DNA of 49,899 nt, from the NCBI RefSeq assembly GCF_003205575.1, contig NZ_PYBW01000069.1, positions 1 through 49,899 on the forward strand, read 5' to 3'. Positions 8,279 through 15,768 of this stretch are shown piece after piece; within the stretch, counting starts at the first letter, position 1; every line of letters starts with the position of its first letter. Source of the stretch: Streptomyces tateyamensis (GTDB lineage: Bacteria; Actinomycetota; Actinomycetes; Streptomycetales; Streptomycetaceae). Position numbers and translations under genes: made by a program. Under the pieces are notes generated by a model, which did no database searches, was not told where the DNA came from, and worked only from the letters and a program-made list of their open reading frames with translations.

Positions 8279-8791
8279 ATGCCGCAGTGGATTCCCCCCG
8301 CCGAACACCTGAAGACAATGCCGCAGGCGCTCCACGGCTGCGCCGTGTTCCTTACGGACCAGCGCAACCGGATCCTGCTGCTCCACGAAGCCCCGAACGA
8401 GCAGCGGGACGCCTTCGGCGCCGACCCACGCTGGCTGTTCCCCGGGGGCCGCCTCGACCACGACGAGAACCCGCTGAGGGCTGCGGCACGCGAGACTCTG
8501 GAGGAGACCGGCCTCGACCTCACCGGCATCCTGCGCCCCCTGGGGACGGACTTCCGCGACCCGACCGAGCACCGGCCGGCCATGACGGACTACCACTTCG
8601 ACGGAGGCTGGCTCACCGCCGCCCAGGCCGAAGCGATCCTGCTGTCCGACGAACACGACAGCCACGCCTTCCGCCGCCTCACCGAATGGCAGCCGATCCT
8701 GCCGCCGACGCGCTACGCCCTACTGTCCTCGCTCACCCAGGCCCGCGCGGAGAGCCGCCAGCTCGTCCTGCACAACGGGCACCCGATGTAG
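8279..8791 (+). CDS. Nudix hydrolase (third of three)
   Basis: A 170-residue protein with ATG 8279 after ACAGGAGACC. The Nudix box is at residues 57-79 (GRLDHDE through RETLEETGL), complete. The preceding RWLFPGG is a usual Nudix lead-in. It lies 34 bases after the HIT gene on the same strand and closes the identifiable operon. The C-terminal region (TEWQPILPP) has no added motif. Substrate unknown. Confidence 0.9.
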   Translation: MPQWIPPAEHLKTMPQALHGCAVFLTDQRNRILLLHEAPNEQRDAFGADPRWLFPGGRLDHDENPLRAAARETLEETGLDLTGILRPLGTDFRDPTEHRPAMTDYHFDGGWLTAAQAEAILLSDEHDSHAFRRLTEWQPILPPTRYALLSSLTQARAESRQLVLHNGHPM

Positions 8792-8840
8792 CACCCGTGA
8801 CACCGAACCCCGCTGTGCCCCGGGCGGACGCCCCACCCAC

Positions 8841-8934
8841 TTCGTCATCGCCGACGAACCCACCAGCGCCCTCGAGCCGAAGGCCGAGATCGTCGCCTTC
8901 GCACGGGTCCGCGAACTTGCCGAGCAATGCCTGA
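8841..8934 (+). pseudogene. Decayed ABC-transporter ATPase fragment
   Basis: In one rightward frame about 31 codons read FVIADEPTSALEPKAEI, then FARVRELA. This is Walker B plus D-loop of an ABC exporter ATPase, with the same spacing as the intact exporter upstream (LLVLDEPTSALDPRAE, then F-x-x-LRALA). Nothing before or after it in any frame continues the domain: no Walker A, signature or switch His. It is therefore a remnant of a second exporter gene, marking deletion or recombination at the edge of the accessory region. Confidence 0.75.
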
Positions 8935-9010
8935 CACCCCGACCCGCTTCCTGCCCGCCCAACCGCGCGCTCCGAGCCCAGGTCAAGACCTCTCGATCAA
9001 GATCATCCTG

Positions 9011-9064
9011 GGGGACTTTTCGGGGACTTTCCGCTCTGTCAGGGGGACGTTCCGGGGACTTTTT
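9011..9064. repeat. Four 11-base direct repeats in two tandem pairs
   Basis: Copies GGGGACTTTTC (9011-9021), GGGGACTTTCC (9022-9032), GGGGACGTTCC (9043-9053) and GGGGACTTTTT (9054-9064). The two tandem pairs are separated by ten bases, giving a 32-base period. They sit between the last accessory gene remnant and the RNase P RNA terminator. Function unknown. Confidence 0.75.
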
Positions 9065-9095
9065 GCCGCGTAACGCGGCAAGCCCCCGAAAGATC

Positions 9096-9130
9096 GGAAA
9101 GGGCCTCCGACGCAGGTCAGAGGCCCTTCC
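9096..9130 (-). terminator. Terminator hairpin after rnpB
   Basis: On the minus strand GGAAGGGCCTC pairs with GAGGCCCTTTCC around an 11-12 base loop, about 25 bases beyond the RNA 3' end. A smaller GGGGC/GCCCC hairpin at 9132-9144 precedes it. A rho-independent-like stop for the leftward RNA. Confidence 0.75.
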
Positions 9131-9154
9131 GGGGGCAAAGCCCCTGGTACGGCG

Positions 9155-9550
9155 GATGGAGCCGGCCTGTACGCCGGGTTCTGTCTCCCAGGTTGCTTGC
9201 GCGGCCCGGGGAGGCGGCCATCCATCTAGGGCTGCCGTTGCCGACAGCCTCGTGCGGTCTACCCGCGGACTCGGGCGAGCAGCCCTCGGTCATCCGCGCA
9301 CGGGGCCCGAGGGTCCCGATCTTGACCTTGCTCCGGGTGGGGTTTACCTAGCCGGCCGAGTCACCCCGGTCGCTGGTGGTCTCTTACACCACCGTTTCAC
9401 CCTTACCTACCGAGGTAGGCGGTCTGTTTTCTGTGGCACTGTCCCGCGGGTCACCCCGGGTGGGCGTTACCCACCACCCTGCTCTGTGGAGCCCGGACGT
9501 TCCTCGGCGGATCCTGGTGGATCCGTCGCGACCGCCCGGTCGGCTCTTCC
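9155..9550 (-). ncRNA. rnpB: RNase P RNA (type A)
   Basis: The minus strand shows bacterial RNase P RNA hallmarks in order: GAGGAACGTCCGGGCTCC (minus strand of 9505-9488), the usual first conserved core; ACAGTGCCACAGAAAACAGA; GGTAAGGGTGAAACGGTG; GGTAAACCCC; and near the 3' end AGATGGATG, then ACAGAACCCGGCGTACAGG. The 5' end is set near 9550 because GAGCCG there can pair with CGGCTC at the 3' end to form P1, giving about 396 bases, usual for actinobacteria. A TAGGAT hexamer about 20 bases upstream may be the -10 box. Ends are uncertain by about ten bases. Confidence 0.95.
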
Positions 9551-9591
9551 GCCGTGCTGGCCATCCTATCGGGTCCGATGGGGGCCCTTGG

Positions 9592-11046
9592 TCAGGCCGG
9601 TGCGAAGCGGACCGACCGGGCGGCGGGGTCGGCGAGGGTGAGCACCACCCGGATCCGCTCGCCGAGCGGGAGGCGGTGGCCGGTCGGGGCCTCGCAGCGG
9701 GCCCGGACGGCGGGGTCGGCGAGTTGGACGGTGCCACGCCCGGGCCGCTTGTCGTCCAGGTCCACCACCACCGCGTCGAACCCCTCGCCCTCCCGCCCGC
9801 GCAACAGTTCGGCCTCCACCAGTTCCACGCAGTCCCGCTCGACCTGGTGCGCGCGCCGGTCGCCGCCCGCCATCAGGGCGGGGACGGTCGTCAGGCCCTC
9901 GCGCACCCAGTCCGGGACCGGCGTGCCGCCGGCCACCGCCACGCAGACCTCCTGCGCGTACCGGTCGGCCAGCCGGCGCAGCGGCGCGGTGCAGTGCGCG
10001 TACGGCGCGGCGAGTGCGGCATGGCCCGGGTCGGCGGGCGGGACGGTGCCCGCGGCCGCGTCGAAGGCCTGGTAGCCGGCGCCGCGCAGCAGGCCGGTGC
10101 ACTCGTGCAGGAAGGCGGCGTGGTGCGGCAGGTGCGGGTCGAGCGAGCGGATCAGCGCCGGGTACGGCAGGGCGGCGGGCCACGGGACGTAGAGCGCGTG
10201 CGCGCAGCGGCGCAGCTTCTCGTACGCCGAGGGCGGGGCGGCGGGCAGGGTACGTAGCAGGCCGGTGCCCGCGTCCAGCATCAGTTCGGCCGCGACCATG
10301 CCGGTGAGCAGCGAGAGTTGGGCGTTCCAGCCGTCGGCCGGACGCGGCGCCCGGTAGGTGGGCCGGTAGCCGTGGTCGGTGGCCTCGATCTCCTGCTCCG
10401 GGACCGGCAGGCTGACTCCGCCACGGGCCTGCTCCTGCAGCTCGCGGGCCAGGCCGACCTCGGCGAGCAGGGTCAGCTGCTCGTCCGGGCGGCCGCCGTC
10501 CACCGCCTGCTGGACGGTGGCGTAGTCCAGCCGGCGGCGGGAGCGGACCCTGGCCCGGCGCACGTCGGCCAGCACCACCGCGCCGTCCGGGTCCAGGTCG
10601 ATCTGCCAGAGCAGGGCGGGGCGCTCCTGGCCGGGCAGCAGGCTGGCGGCACCCTCGGAGAGTGCGGCGGGGTGCAGCGGGACCCGCTGGTCGGGGAAGT
10701 AGAGGGTCTGCACCCGGCGGCGGGCCTCGGTGTCGATCGCGCCCCCGGGGCGGACGAAGGCGGCCACGTCGGCGATCGCGTAGTGCACCCGGTAGCCGCC
10801 GCCCGGGCGGCGGGCCAGGTGGATCGCCTGGTCGAGGTCGAGCGATCCGGGCGGGTCGACAGTGAAGAAGGGCAGCTCGGTCGCGTCGTACTCGGGCAGC
10901 CGGGGTGCCCGGGCGGCTTCGTCGGCCTCGGCGAGCACGGCCGGCGGGAACTCCTCGGGGATCTGCAACCGGGCGCGCAGCTCGGCCAGTTCGGTGTTGA
11001 TCCGGGTGGGATCGGCGGCTCGGACGCGCAGCAGTCGGCGAGGCAT
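9592..11046 (-). CDS. RNB-domain exoribonuclease (RNase II/R family)
   Basis: A 484-residue protein; ATG 11046 chosen because MPRRLLRVRA begins family-like sequence, while the longer frame upstream overlaps the SRPBCC gene. It contains the RNB signature DPPGSLDLDQAIHLAR near residues 85-100 with the Asp residues that hold Mg2+, then VHYAIADVAAFV and PLRRLADRY in the C-terminal half. It is shorter than RNase R, lacking N-terminal cold-shock domains and a full S1 tail, like other actinobacterial RNB proteins. Predicted role is 3'-5' hydrolysis of single-stranded RNA. It ends about 40 bases before rnpB on the same strand. Confidence 0.93.
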   Translation of the reverse strand: MPRRLLRVRAADPTRINTELAELRARLQIPEEFPPAVLAEADEAARAPRLPEYDATELPFFTVDPPGSLDLDQAIHLARRPGGGYRVHYAIADVAAFVRPGGAIDTEARRRVQTLYFPDQRVPLHPAALSEGAASLLPGQERPALLWQIDLDPDGAVVLADVRRARVRSRRRLDYATVQQAVDGGRPDEQLTLLAEVGLARELQEQARGGVSLPVPEQEIEATDHGYRPTYRAPRPADGWNAQLSLLTGMVAAELMLDAGTGLLRTLPAAPPSAYEKLRRCAHALYVPWPAALPYPALIRSLDPHLPHHAAFLHECTGLLRGAGYQAFDAAAGTVPPADPGHAALAAPYAHCTAPLRRLADRYAQEVCVAVAGGTPVPDWVREGLTTVPALMAGGDRRAHQVERDCVELVEAELLRGREGEGFDAVVVDLDDKRPGRGTVQLADPAVRARCEAPTGHRLPLGERIRVVLTLADPAARSVRFAPA

Positions 11047-11114
11047 GACCGCAGGGTACCCGGGGGGTGGGAGGGGCGACGGTTGCCCCACGCGGCCCCA
11101 AGGCCTGTCCGGGC

Positions 11115-11546
11115 CTAGGTTCTGGCCAGGCCCTCGCAGTAGGCCTTCAGGCCGGCGGCCTCCATCGCGAGGTAGCGCCGGATCAGCCGGCCGAGCAGCA
11201 GCCGGGCCAGCGGTGCCAGGAATCCCTCCTGACGCAGCTCCAGGATCAGCTCGGTGCCCGTCGCGGTGGGACGCAGCTGGTGGTCGGCCACCGTGCGCAC
11301 GCCCGGCGAGCGGCTCTCCCAGGTGAAGGCGCGCCCCGCCTCGTACCCGGTGACCCGCCACAGGGCCCCGGGCAGCCGCGGCTGCTTGACCCACGCCTCG
11401 GAGCCGAGGGCGAACGGACGGCCCTGCTCGCGGCGCCGGATCAGCTCGACCGACGCCGTCCACTTGCGCCAGCCCTGGACGTCGACCAGCACTGCCCAGA
11501 CCGCCTCAGGTGCGGCGGCCATCTCGACCCGTTCGCGGTGGAACAC
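11115..11546 (-). CDS. SRPBCC (START-like) family protein
   Basis: A 143-residue protein with GTG start. It begins with the polyketide cyclase/dehydrase-type pattern: a hydrophobic strand, PEAVWAVLVDVQGWRKW, then VELIRR and VKQPRLPGALW, and ends in a long C-terminal helix (YLAMEAAGLKAYCEGL). This is the helix-grip fold that encloses a hydrophobic ligand. No catalytic residues are predictable. Leftward and 68 bases upstream of the exoribonuclease; divergent from yaaA, with the shared region holding AT-rich TAGATTACTACAGATTG. Confidence 0.85.
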   Translation of the reverse strand: MFHRERVEMAAAPEAVWAVLVDVQGWRKWTASVELIRRREQGRPFALGSEAWVKQPRLPGALWRVTGYEAGRAFTWESRSPGVRTVADHQLRPTATGTELILELRQEGFLAPLARLLLGRLIRRYLAMEAAGLKAYCEGLART

Positions 11547-11649
11547 CGGCTCGCCCCCATCTGTCGCCTCAGTTCATGGTAAAGAGGCGGATCCCGGGCC
11601 GGGTAGATTACTACAGATTGTTTAACGAGATCGTGAGGGAGTGCCCCGA

Positions 11650-12447
11650 ATGCCGTTCCTGGTGCTGCTGCCGCCGTCCGAGGGTAAGGCCGCCGTGGCC
11701 GAGGGCGCACCGGTGGAACTGGCCTCGCTCTCGCTGCCCGGGCTGACACCCGCCCGCGAGCGGGTGCTGGACGCGCTGGTGGAGCTGTGCCGCGGCGACG
11801 AGGAGACGGCGGCCGAAGTGCTCGGACTGAGCAAGGGCCTGCGCGGCGAGGTGGCCCGCAACGCCGGCCTGCGCAGCGCGCCCGCACTGCCGGCCGGCGA
11901 GCTGTACACCGGGGTGCTGTACGACGCGCTGGGGCTGGCCAAGCTGGACGAGGCCGGGTACGCGCGGGCCGAGCGTTCGCTCCTGGTCTTCTCGGGGCTC
12001 TGGGGTGCGGTGCGGCTCGGCGACCGGATTCCGGCGTACCGCTGCTCGGGCGGGGTGAAGCTTCCCCCGCTGGGCGCGCTCGGGGCGTACTGGCGGCGGG
12101 CGACGGCGGACGTGCTGCCGGCGGAGGCGGGGGCGGACGGCCTGGTCCTGGACCTGCGCAGCTCGGCGTACGCGGCGAGCTGGAAGCCGGCGGGGGCCGT
12201 GGTGGAGCGGACCGCCACGGTGCGGGTGCTGCAGGAGAAGGACGGCAAGCGTTCGGTGGTGAGCCACTTCAACAAGGCCACCAAGGGGCGGCTGGTGCGC
12301 GACCTGCTCAACTCGGGGGCGGAGCCGGAGACACCGGGCGAGCTGCTGGACGTGCTGCGCGGGCTTGGGTACCTGGTGGAGGTCGCTGCGCAGGGGACGG
12401 CGCGGAAGGCTTGGCAGTTGGACGTGGTGGTGACGGAGATCCACTGA
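11650..12447 (+). CDS. yaaA: Peroxide stress protein YaaA family
   Basis: A 265-residue protein. ATG 11650 is preferred over GTG 11641 because the GAGGGAG ribosome site lies ten bases before the ATG but directly abuts the GTG. The N-terminus FLVLLPPSEGK and the C-terminal SHFNKATKGRL are hallmarks of the YaaA/DUF328 family, which in E. coli lowers free iron during H2O2 stress and binds DNA. Length matches the family. It converges on the RNase H/phosphatase gene across the nested inverted repeat. Confidence 0.93.
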   Translation: MPFLVLLPPSEGKAAVAEGAPVELASLSLPGLTPARERVLDALVELCRGDEETAAEVLGLSKGLRGEVARNAGLRSAPALPAGELYTGVLYDALGLAKLDEAGYARAERSLLVFSGLWGAVRLGDRIPAYRCSGGVKLPPLGALGAYWRRATADVLPAEAGADGLVLDLRSSAYAASWKPAGAVVERTATVRVLQEKDGKRSVVSHFNKATKGRLVRDLLNSGAEPETPGELLDVLRGLGYLVEVAAQGTARKAWQLDVVVTEIH

Positions 12448-12457
12448 GGGTGGGTCA

Positions 12458-12616
12458 GCTGACGGGCGGTGGATGGCGAGTGGTGAGGGGTGTCTACCAC
12501 TCAACGACTAACAGCTGACAGATTTCAGATTCTGTCAGCTGTTAGTCGTTGAGTGGTAGGCGCTAAGCGCCAGCCGTCAGACGTTGGTCCACAGCCGCCA
12601 TCCACCATCCGTCAGC
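12458..12616. repeat. Nested inverted repeat, AT-rich core
   Basis: The core is a perfect 29-base inverted repeat, arms 12494-12522 and 12531-12559, with an 8-base loop; arms begin CTACCACTCAACG and contain AACAGCTGACAGA. Outside it, 12458-12478 (GCTGACGG to GGATGGCG) pairs with 12596-12616 at 19 of 21 positions. The core is strikingly AT-rich for this genome. It lies between convergent genes and could act as a bidirectional terminator, but its length and perfection exceed the other terminators here. Confidence 0.9.
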
Positions 12617-12634
12617 GCCCCGCGCGAGAACGCC

Positions 12635-13804
12635 TCAGCGCAGATGCCCGGTGTCGTTCATCAACCGCACCGACGCGTTCCCGTCCGAGTAGTACTGCAC
12701 CGCGCAGAACGAAGCAGCCGACAGCTCCATCCGGTACAGCGAGTCCGGCGGGGCCCCCAGTGCGAGCCGGACCAGCGTCTTGATCGGGCTGACGTGCGAG
12801 ACCACCAGGACCGTCTTCCCGGCGTACCGGGCCAGCAACTTGTCACGGGCCACCGCGACCCGCTGCGCCAGCGAGGCGAAGCTCTCGGTGCTCCCGGTCG
12901 GCTTCGCCTTGCTGGAGGCCAGCCAGGCGTCCAGGTCCGCCGGGTACCGCTCCTGCACCTCGCCGAAGGTGAGCCCCTCCCAGTCCCCGAAGTCCAGCTC
13001 GCGCAGCCCGCTCTCCACCCGCAGGTCGAGCCCGAGCCGCAGCGCGGCCGCCTCCGCGGTCTGGCGGGTGCGCAGCATCGGCGAGCAGACCACCGCCTGC
13101 ACGGTGCCCCGCGCAGCCAGCTCCTGCGCCGCCCGCTCGGCCTGCCAGCGCCCCTTCTCGGAGAGCTCCGGATCGCTGCCGGTGCTGCCCGAGAACCGCT
13201 TGAGCGGCGTCAGCGCCGTCTCACCGTGCCGCAGCAGCACCAGCGTGGTCGGGGTGCCCAGCTCCGCCCCCCAGCCCGCCTTCGGTGCGCCCGCTACCGG
13301 CAGCGGCTCCTCGACCGGCTCCGCCGAGACCGCCGACCCCGACCCCACCGACCCCGACCCCTCGGCGCCCGCCTTCGGCACCCACGCCCGGCCCGCCTGG
13401 CCGGCGTCCATCGCCTCGTTCGCCAGCCGGTCCGCGTCCGTGTTCCGCTCGCGCGGGATCCAGGCGTAGCTCACCCGGCCGGGCGGGAAGACGGAGCGCG
13501 CCTCCGCCGCCAGCGGCTGCATGTCGGGGTGCTTGATCTTCCAGCGCCCGGACATCTGCTCGACCACCAGCTTGGAGTCCATCCGGACGTCCACGGTGGC
13601 CTCGGGGTCGAGCTCGTGGGCGGCGCGCAGACCGGCGATCAGGCCCTTGTACTCGGCCACGTTGTTGGTGACGCGCCCGAGGTACTCGGCGGCCTCGGCG
13701 ACGATCAGTCCGGTGTCGCCGTCACGGACCACCGCGCCGTACCCGGCGGGCCCGGGGTTGCCCCGCGAGCCGCCGTCCGCCTCGACGACGAACCTGCGCG
13801 CCAC
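12635..13804 (-). CDS. Bifunctional RNase H / acid phosphatase
   Basis: A 389-residue two-domain protein with GTG start. Residues 1-140 form an RNase HI domain: VVEADGGSRGNPGPAGYG, NNVAEYKGLIAGL, RMDSKLVVEQM and RNTDADRLANEAMD supply the D-E-D-D metal ligands. After a Gly/Ser/Ala linker the C-terminal part is a histidine phosphatase: LVLLRHGET, ELSEKG, CSPMLRTRQTA and VVSHVSPIK. The architecture matches mycobacterial Rv2228c, whose second domain resembles CobC alpha-ribazole phosphatase. Roles would be removal of RNA in hybrids and phosphomonoester hydrolysis. Followed upstream on the same strand by the zinc-ribbon and Nif3 genes. Confidence 0.95.
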   Translation of the reverse strand: MARRFVVEADGGSRGNPGPAGYGAVVRDGDTGLIVAEAAEYLGRVTNNVAEYKGLIAGLRAAHELDPEATVDVRMDSKLVVEQMSGRWKIKHPDMQPLAAEARSVFPPGRVSYAWIPRERNTDADRLANEAMDAGQAGRAWVPKAGAEGSGSVGSGSAVSAEPVEEPLPVAGAPKAGWGAELGTPTTLVLLRHGETALTPLKRFSGSTGSDPELSEKGRWQAERAAQELAARGTVQAVVCSPMLRTRQTAEAAALRLGLDLRVESGLRELDFGDWEGLTFGEVQERYPADLDAWLASSKAKPTGSTESFASLAQRVAVARDKLLARYAGKTVLVVSHVSPIKTLVRLALGAPPDSLYRMELSAASFCAVQYYSDGNASVRLMNDTGHLR

Positions 13805-13808
13805 CGGC

Positions 13809-14552
13809 TCAGATGCCCGACTCGGCGGTGCGCACCAGGATCCGGCCGCAGTTCTCGCAGCGCAGCACGGCGTCCTTCGGCTCCGCCTTGATCGCGTTCA
13901 GGTCGGTGATCGCGAACTCCACCCGGCAGCCCTCGCACCGCCGCTGGAACAGCCGGGCCGCGCCGACCCCGCCCTGCTGCTCGCGCAGCCGGGTGTACAG
14001 CTTCATCAGGTCGGCCGGCACCACGGCGGCCACCGTCTCGCGGTCCCGGGTGAGCTTGGCCGACTCCGCGTCCAGCTCGGCGAAGGAGGCGTCGCGGCGG
14101 GCGGTGGCCTCGTTCAGCACCACGTCGGCGTGCTCGAGACGGCCGGTCAGTTCGGTGACCCGGGTCTGCGCCGACTCCAGCCGCTCCATCACCTCCAGCA
14201 CCACGTCCTCGAGGTCGGCCTGACGCTTCGCCAGCGAGCCGTTCTCGTGCTGCAGGTTCTCCAGGTCCCGGGCGGAGCCGACCGCGCCGGAGTCCATCCG
14301 CTGCTGGTTGCGGGCAGCCCGGCTGCGCACCTGCTCGACGTCCTGCTCGGCCTTGGTCAGCTCGCGGGCGGTGTCGCCCTGCTGCGCCTCGGCGGCGACC
14401 ACCAGGGACTTGAGGGCGGCGCGGTCGGCCGCGGCCTTGTCGATCTCCGCGTGCTCGGGCAGCGTGCGGCGGCGGTGGGCCAGCTGGTCCAGCTTGGAGT
14501 CGAGGGCCTGCAGGTCGAGCAGGCGGATCTGGTCGGCGGGCGCGGCGTTCAA
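13809..14552 (-). CDS. Coiled-coil protein with C4 zinc ribbon (zf-RING_7)
   Basis: A 247-residue protein. The start is taken as TTG 14552 because AGGAGCTCCCCGC sits directly before it and the homologous sequence begins LNAAPADQIRLLDLQ; a longer GTG/ATG frame is unlikely. Residues 10-175 are heptad-rich coiled coil. The C-terminus has CEGCRVEF and CENCGRILV, two CxxC knuckles binding zinc. The Rv2229c-like family is widespread in actinobacteria and consistently next to Nif3 and RNase H/phosphatase genes; molecular role is unproven, with nucleic-acid binding suggested. Four bases separate its stop from the next gene's start. Confidence 0.93.
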   Translation of the reverse strand: MNAAPADQIRLLDLQALDSKLDQLAHRRRTLPEHAEIDKAAADRAALKSLVVAAEAQQGDTARELTKAEQDVEQVRSRAARNQQRMDSGAVGSARDLENLQHENGSLAKRQADLEDVVLEVMERLESAQTRVTELTGRLEHADVVLNEATARRDASFAELDAESAKLTRDRETVAAVVPADLMKLYTRLREQQGGVGAARLFQRRCEGCRVEFAITDLNAIKAEPKDAVLRCENCGRILVRTAESGI

Positions 14553-14593
14553 GCGGGGAGCTCCTGTGATGGCGGGGTCGAGCGGACGGGAAG

Positions 14594-15439
14594 TCAGGGG
14601 GTGGGCGGGTACGGCATCGGGGCGTGCGCCGTCCACGGGTCGGTGACCAGGGTGGAGACCCTGGTCTCCAGCTGCCAGCCGTGCCGGTCGGCGGCGGTGC
14701 CCAGGTCACGGGCGGCCAGGTCCAGCCAGGGCCACTCGGTGGCCCAGTGGGCGGCGTCCACCAGGGCGATCCCGCGGCCGGCCTCGGCGGCCTCGGAGGC
14801 GGGGTGGTGGCGCAGGTCGGCGGTGACGTAGGCGTCCACGCCGGCCGCGCGGACCTGGGCGAAGAAGGAGTCGCCGGAGCCGCCGCAGACCGCGACCCGG
14901 TGCACGGGCCGGTCCGGGTCGCCGCTGACCCGCACACCGGTGGCGGTGGCCGGCAGCCCGGCGGCCACCCGGGCGGCGAAGGCGGCCAGGGGCAGCGGTT
15001 CGGGCAGCTCGCCGATCCGGCCGGTGCCGCGGCGCCCGGCCGGGTCGGTCGGGTCCGCCAGCAGCGGGCCGGTGACCTTGAGGCCGATCGCCTCGGCCAG
15101 CGCGTCCGAGACACCGGGGTCGGCGTGGTCGGCGTTGGTGTGCGCGACGTGCAGGGCGATGCCGGCCCGGATCAGGCGGTGGACCGCCCGGCCCTTGAAC
15201 GAGTCGGCCGCCACCGTGGTGGTGCCGCGCAGGTAGAGCGGGTGATGGGTGACCAGCAGGTCGGCGCCCCACTCCACCGCCTCCTCGACCACGGCCGAGA
15301 CCGGGTCGACGGCGAAGAGCACCCGGTGCACCTGGTCGTCCGGGTCGCCGCAGACCAGTCCGACGGCATCCCAGGACTCCGCCCAGCTGGGTGGGTAGAG
15401 CTCCTCGAGCGCGTTGATGACCTCGGACAGTTTCGGCAC
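14594..15439 (-). CDS. Nif3-like dinuclear metal-centre protein
   Basis: A 281-residue protein with GTG start. Typical Nif3/DUF34 features: N-terminal LYPPSWAESWDAVGL, LLVTHHPLY (metal-binding His pair), HVAHTNADHADPGVSDALA, VCGGSGDSF, and YVTADLRHHPA near the C-terminus. The family forms hexamers with a dinuclear metal site. Some members have GTP cyclohydrolase-like activity, but general function is unsettled. Upstream gene of a three-gene leftward unit. Confidence 0.95.
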   Translation of the reverse strand: MPKLSEVINALEELYPPSWAESWDAVGLVCGDPDDQVHRVLFAVDPVSAVVEEAVEWGADLLVTHHPLYLRGTTTVAADSFKGRAVHRLIRAGIALHVAHTNADHADPGVSDALAEAIGLKVTGPLLADPTDPAGRRGTGRIGELPEPLPLAAFAARVAAGLPATATGVRVSGDPDRPVHRVAVCGGSGDSFFAQVRAAGVDAYVTADLRHHPASEAAEAGRGIALVDAAHWATEWPWLDLAARDLGTAADRHGWQLETRVSTLVTDPWTAHAPMPYPPTP

Positions 15440-15768
15440 CCGTTGAGACTACCGCGCGCCGGAGCAGGGCCGGGCCGTACGGGTGTACGCACCGCCGGGC
15501 GGGCGCGGGCGCTTCACGCGGTCATGCCAGAGCACGGTGAGCCCGCGGAGCCGAAAGCGATTCTGGATCACCCTTAAGAGTGAAGTGACCCGGGAGGCGT
15601 TGAGCGGCCTGCGCACCAAAAGTAACTTCGCTGTCGCGGAGGGGAGTTGTCTCCACCGAAACAGGTTGCCGGAACAGGATGCAGGAGCCGGCCCCCGGGC
15701 CGTCGCGCGAGTCGCCGGCGGCCGTGGCGACGCGCACGGCCGAGGGGACACGAAGGGGTGGGGAGCGG
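15440..15768. promoter_or_regulatory. Divergent intergenic region before lanthionine synthetase
   Basis: 329 bases between the Nif3 and LanL-like genes. I searched both strands for a Ser/Thr/Cys-rich precursor peptide and found none: the only small frames are Arg/Gly/Pro-rich. An AT-richer stretch around 15550-15660 (CACCCTTAAGAGTGAAGTG, CAAAAGTAACTTCG) is the likely promoter zone. Confidence 0.4.

Noticed and set aside
13705..15114. Leftward 469-codon frame across the zinc-ribbon and Nif3 genes
   Set aside because: Arg/Pro-rich shadow; real genes in another frame have clear families.
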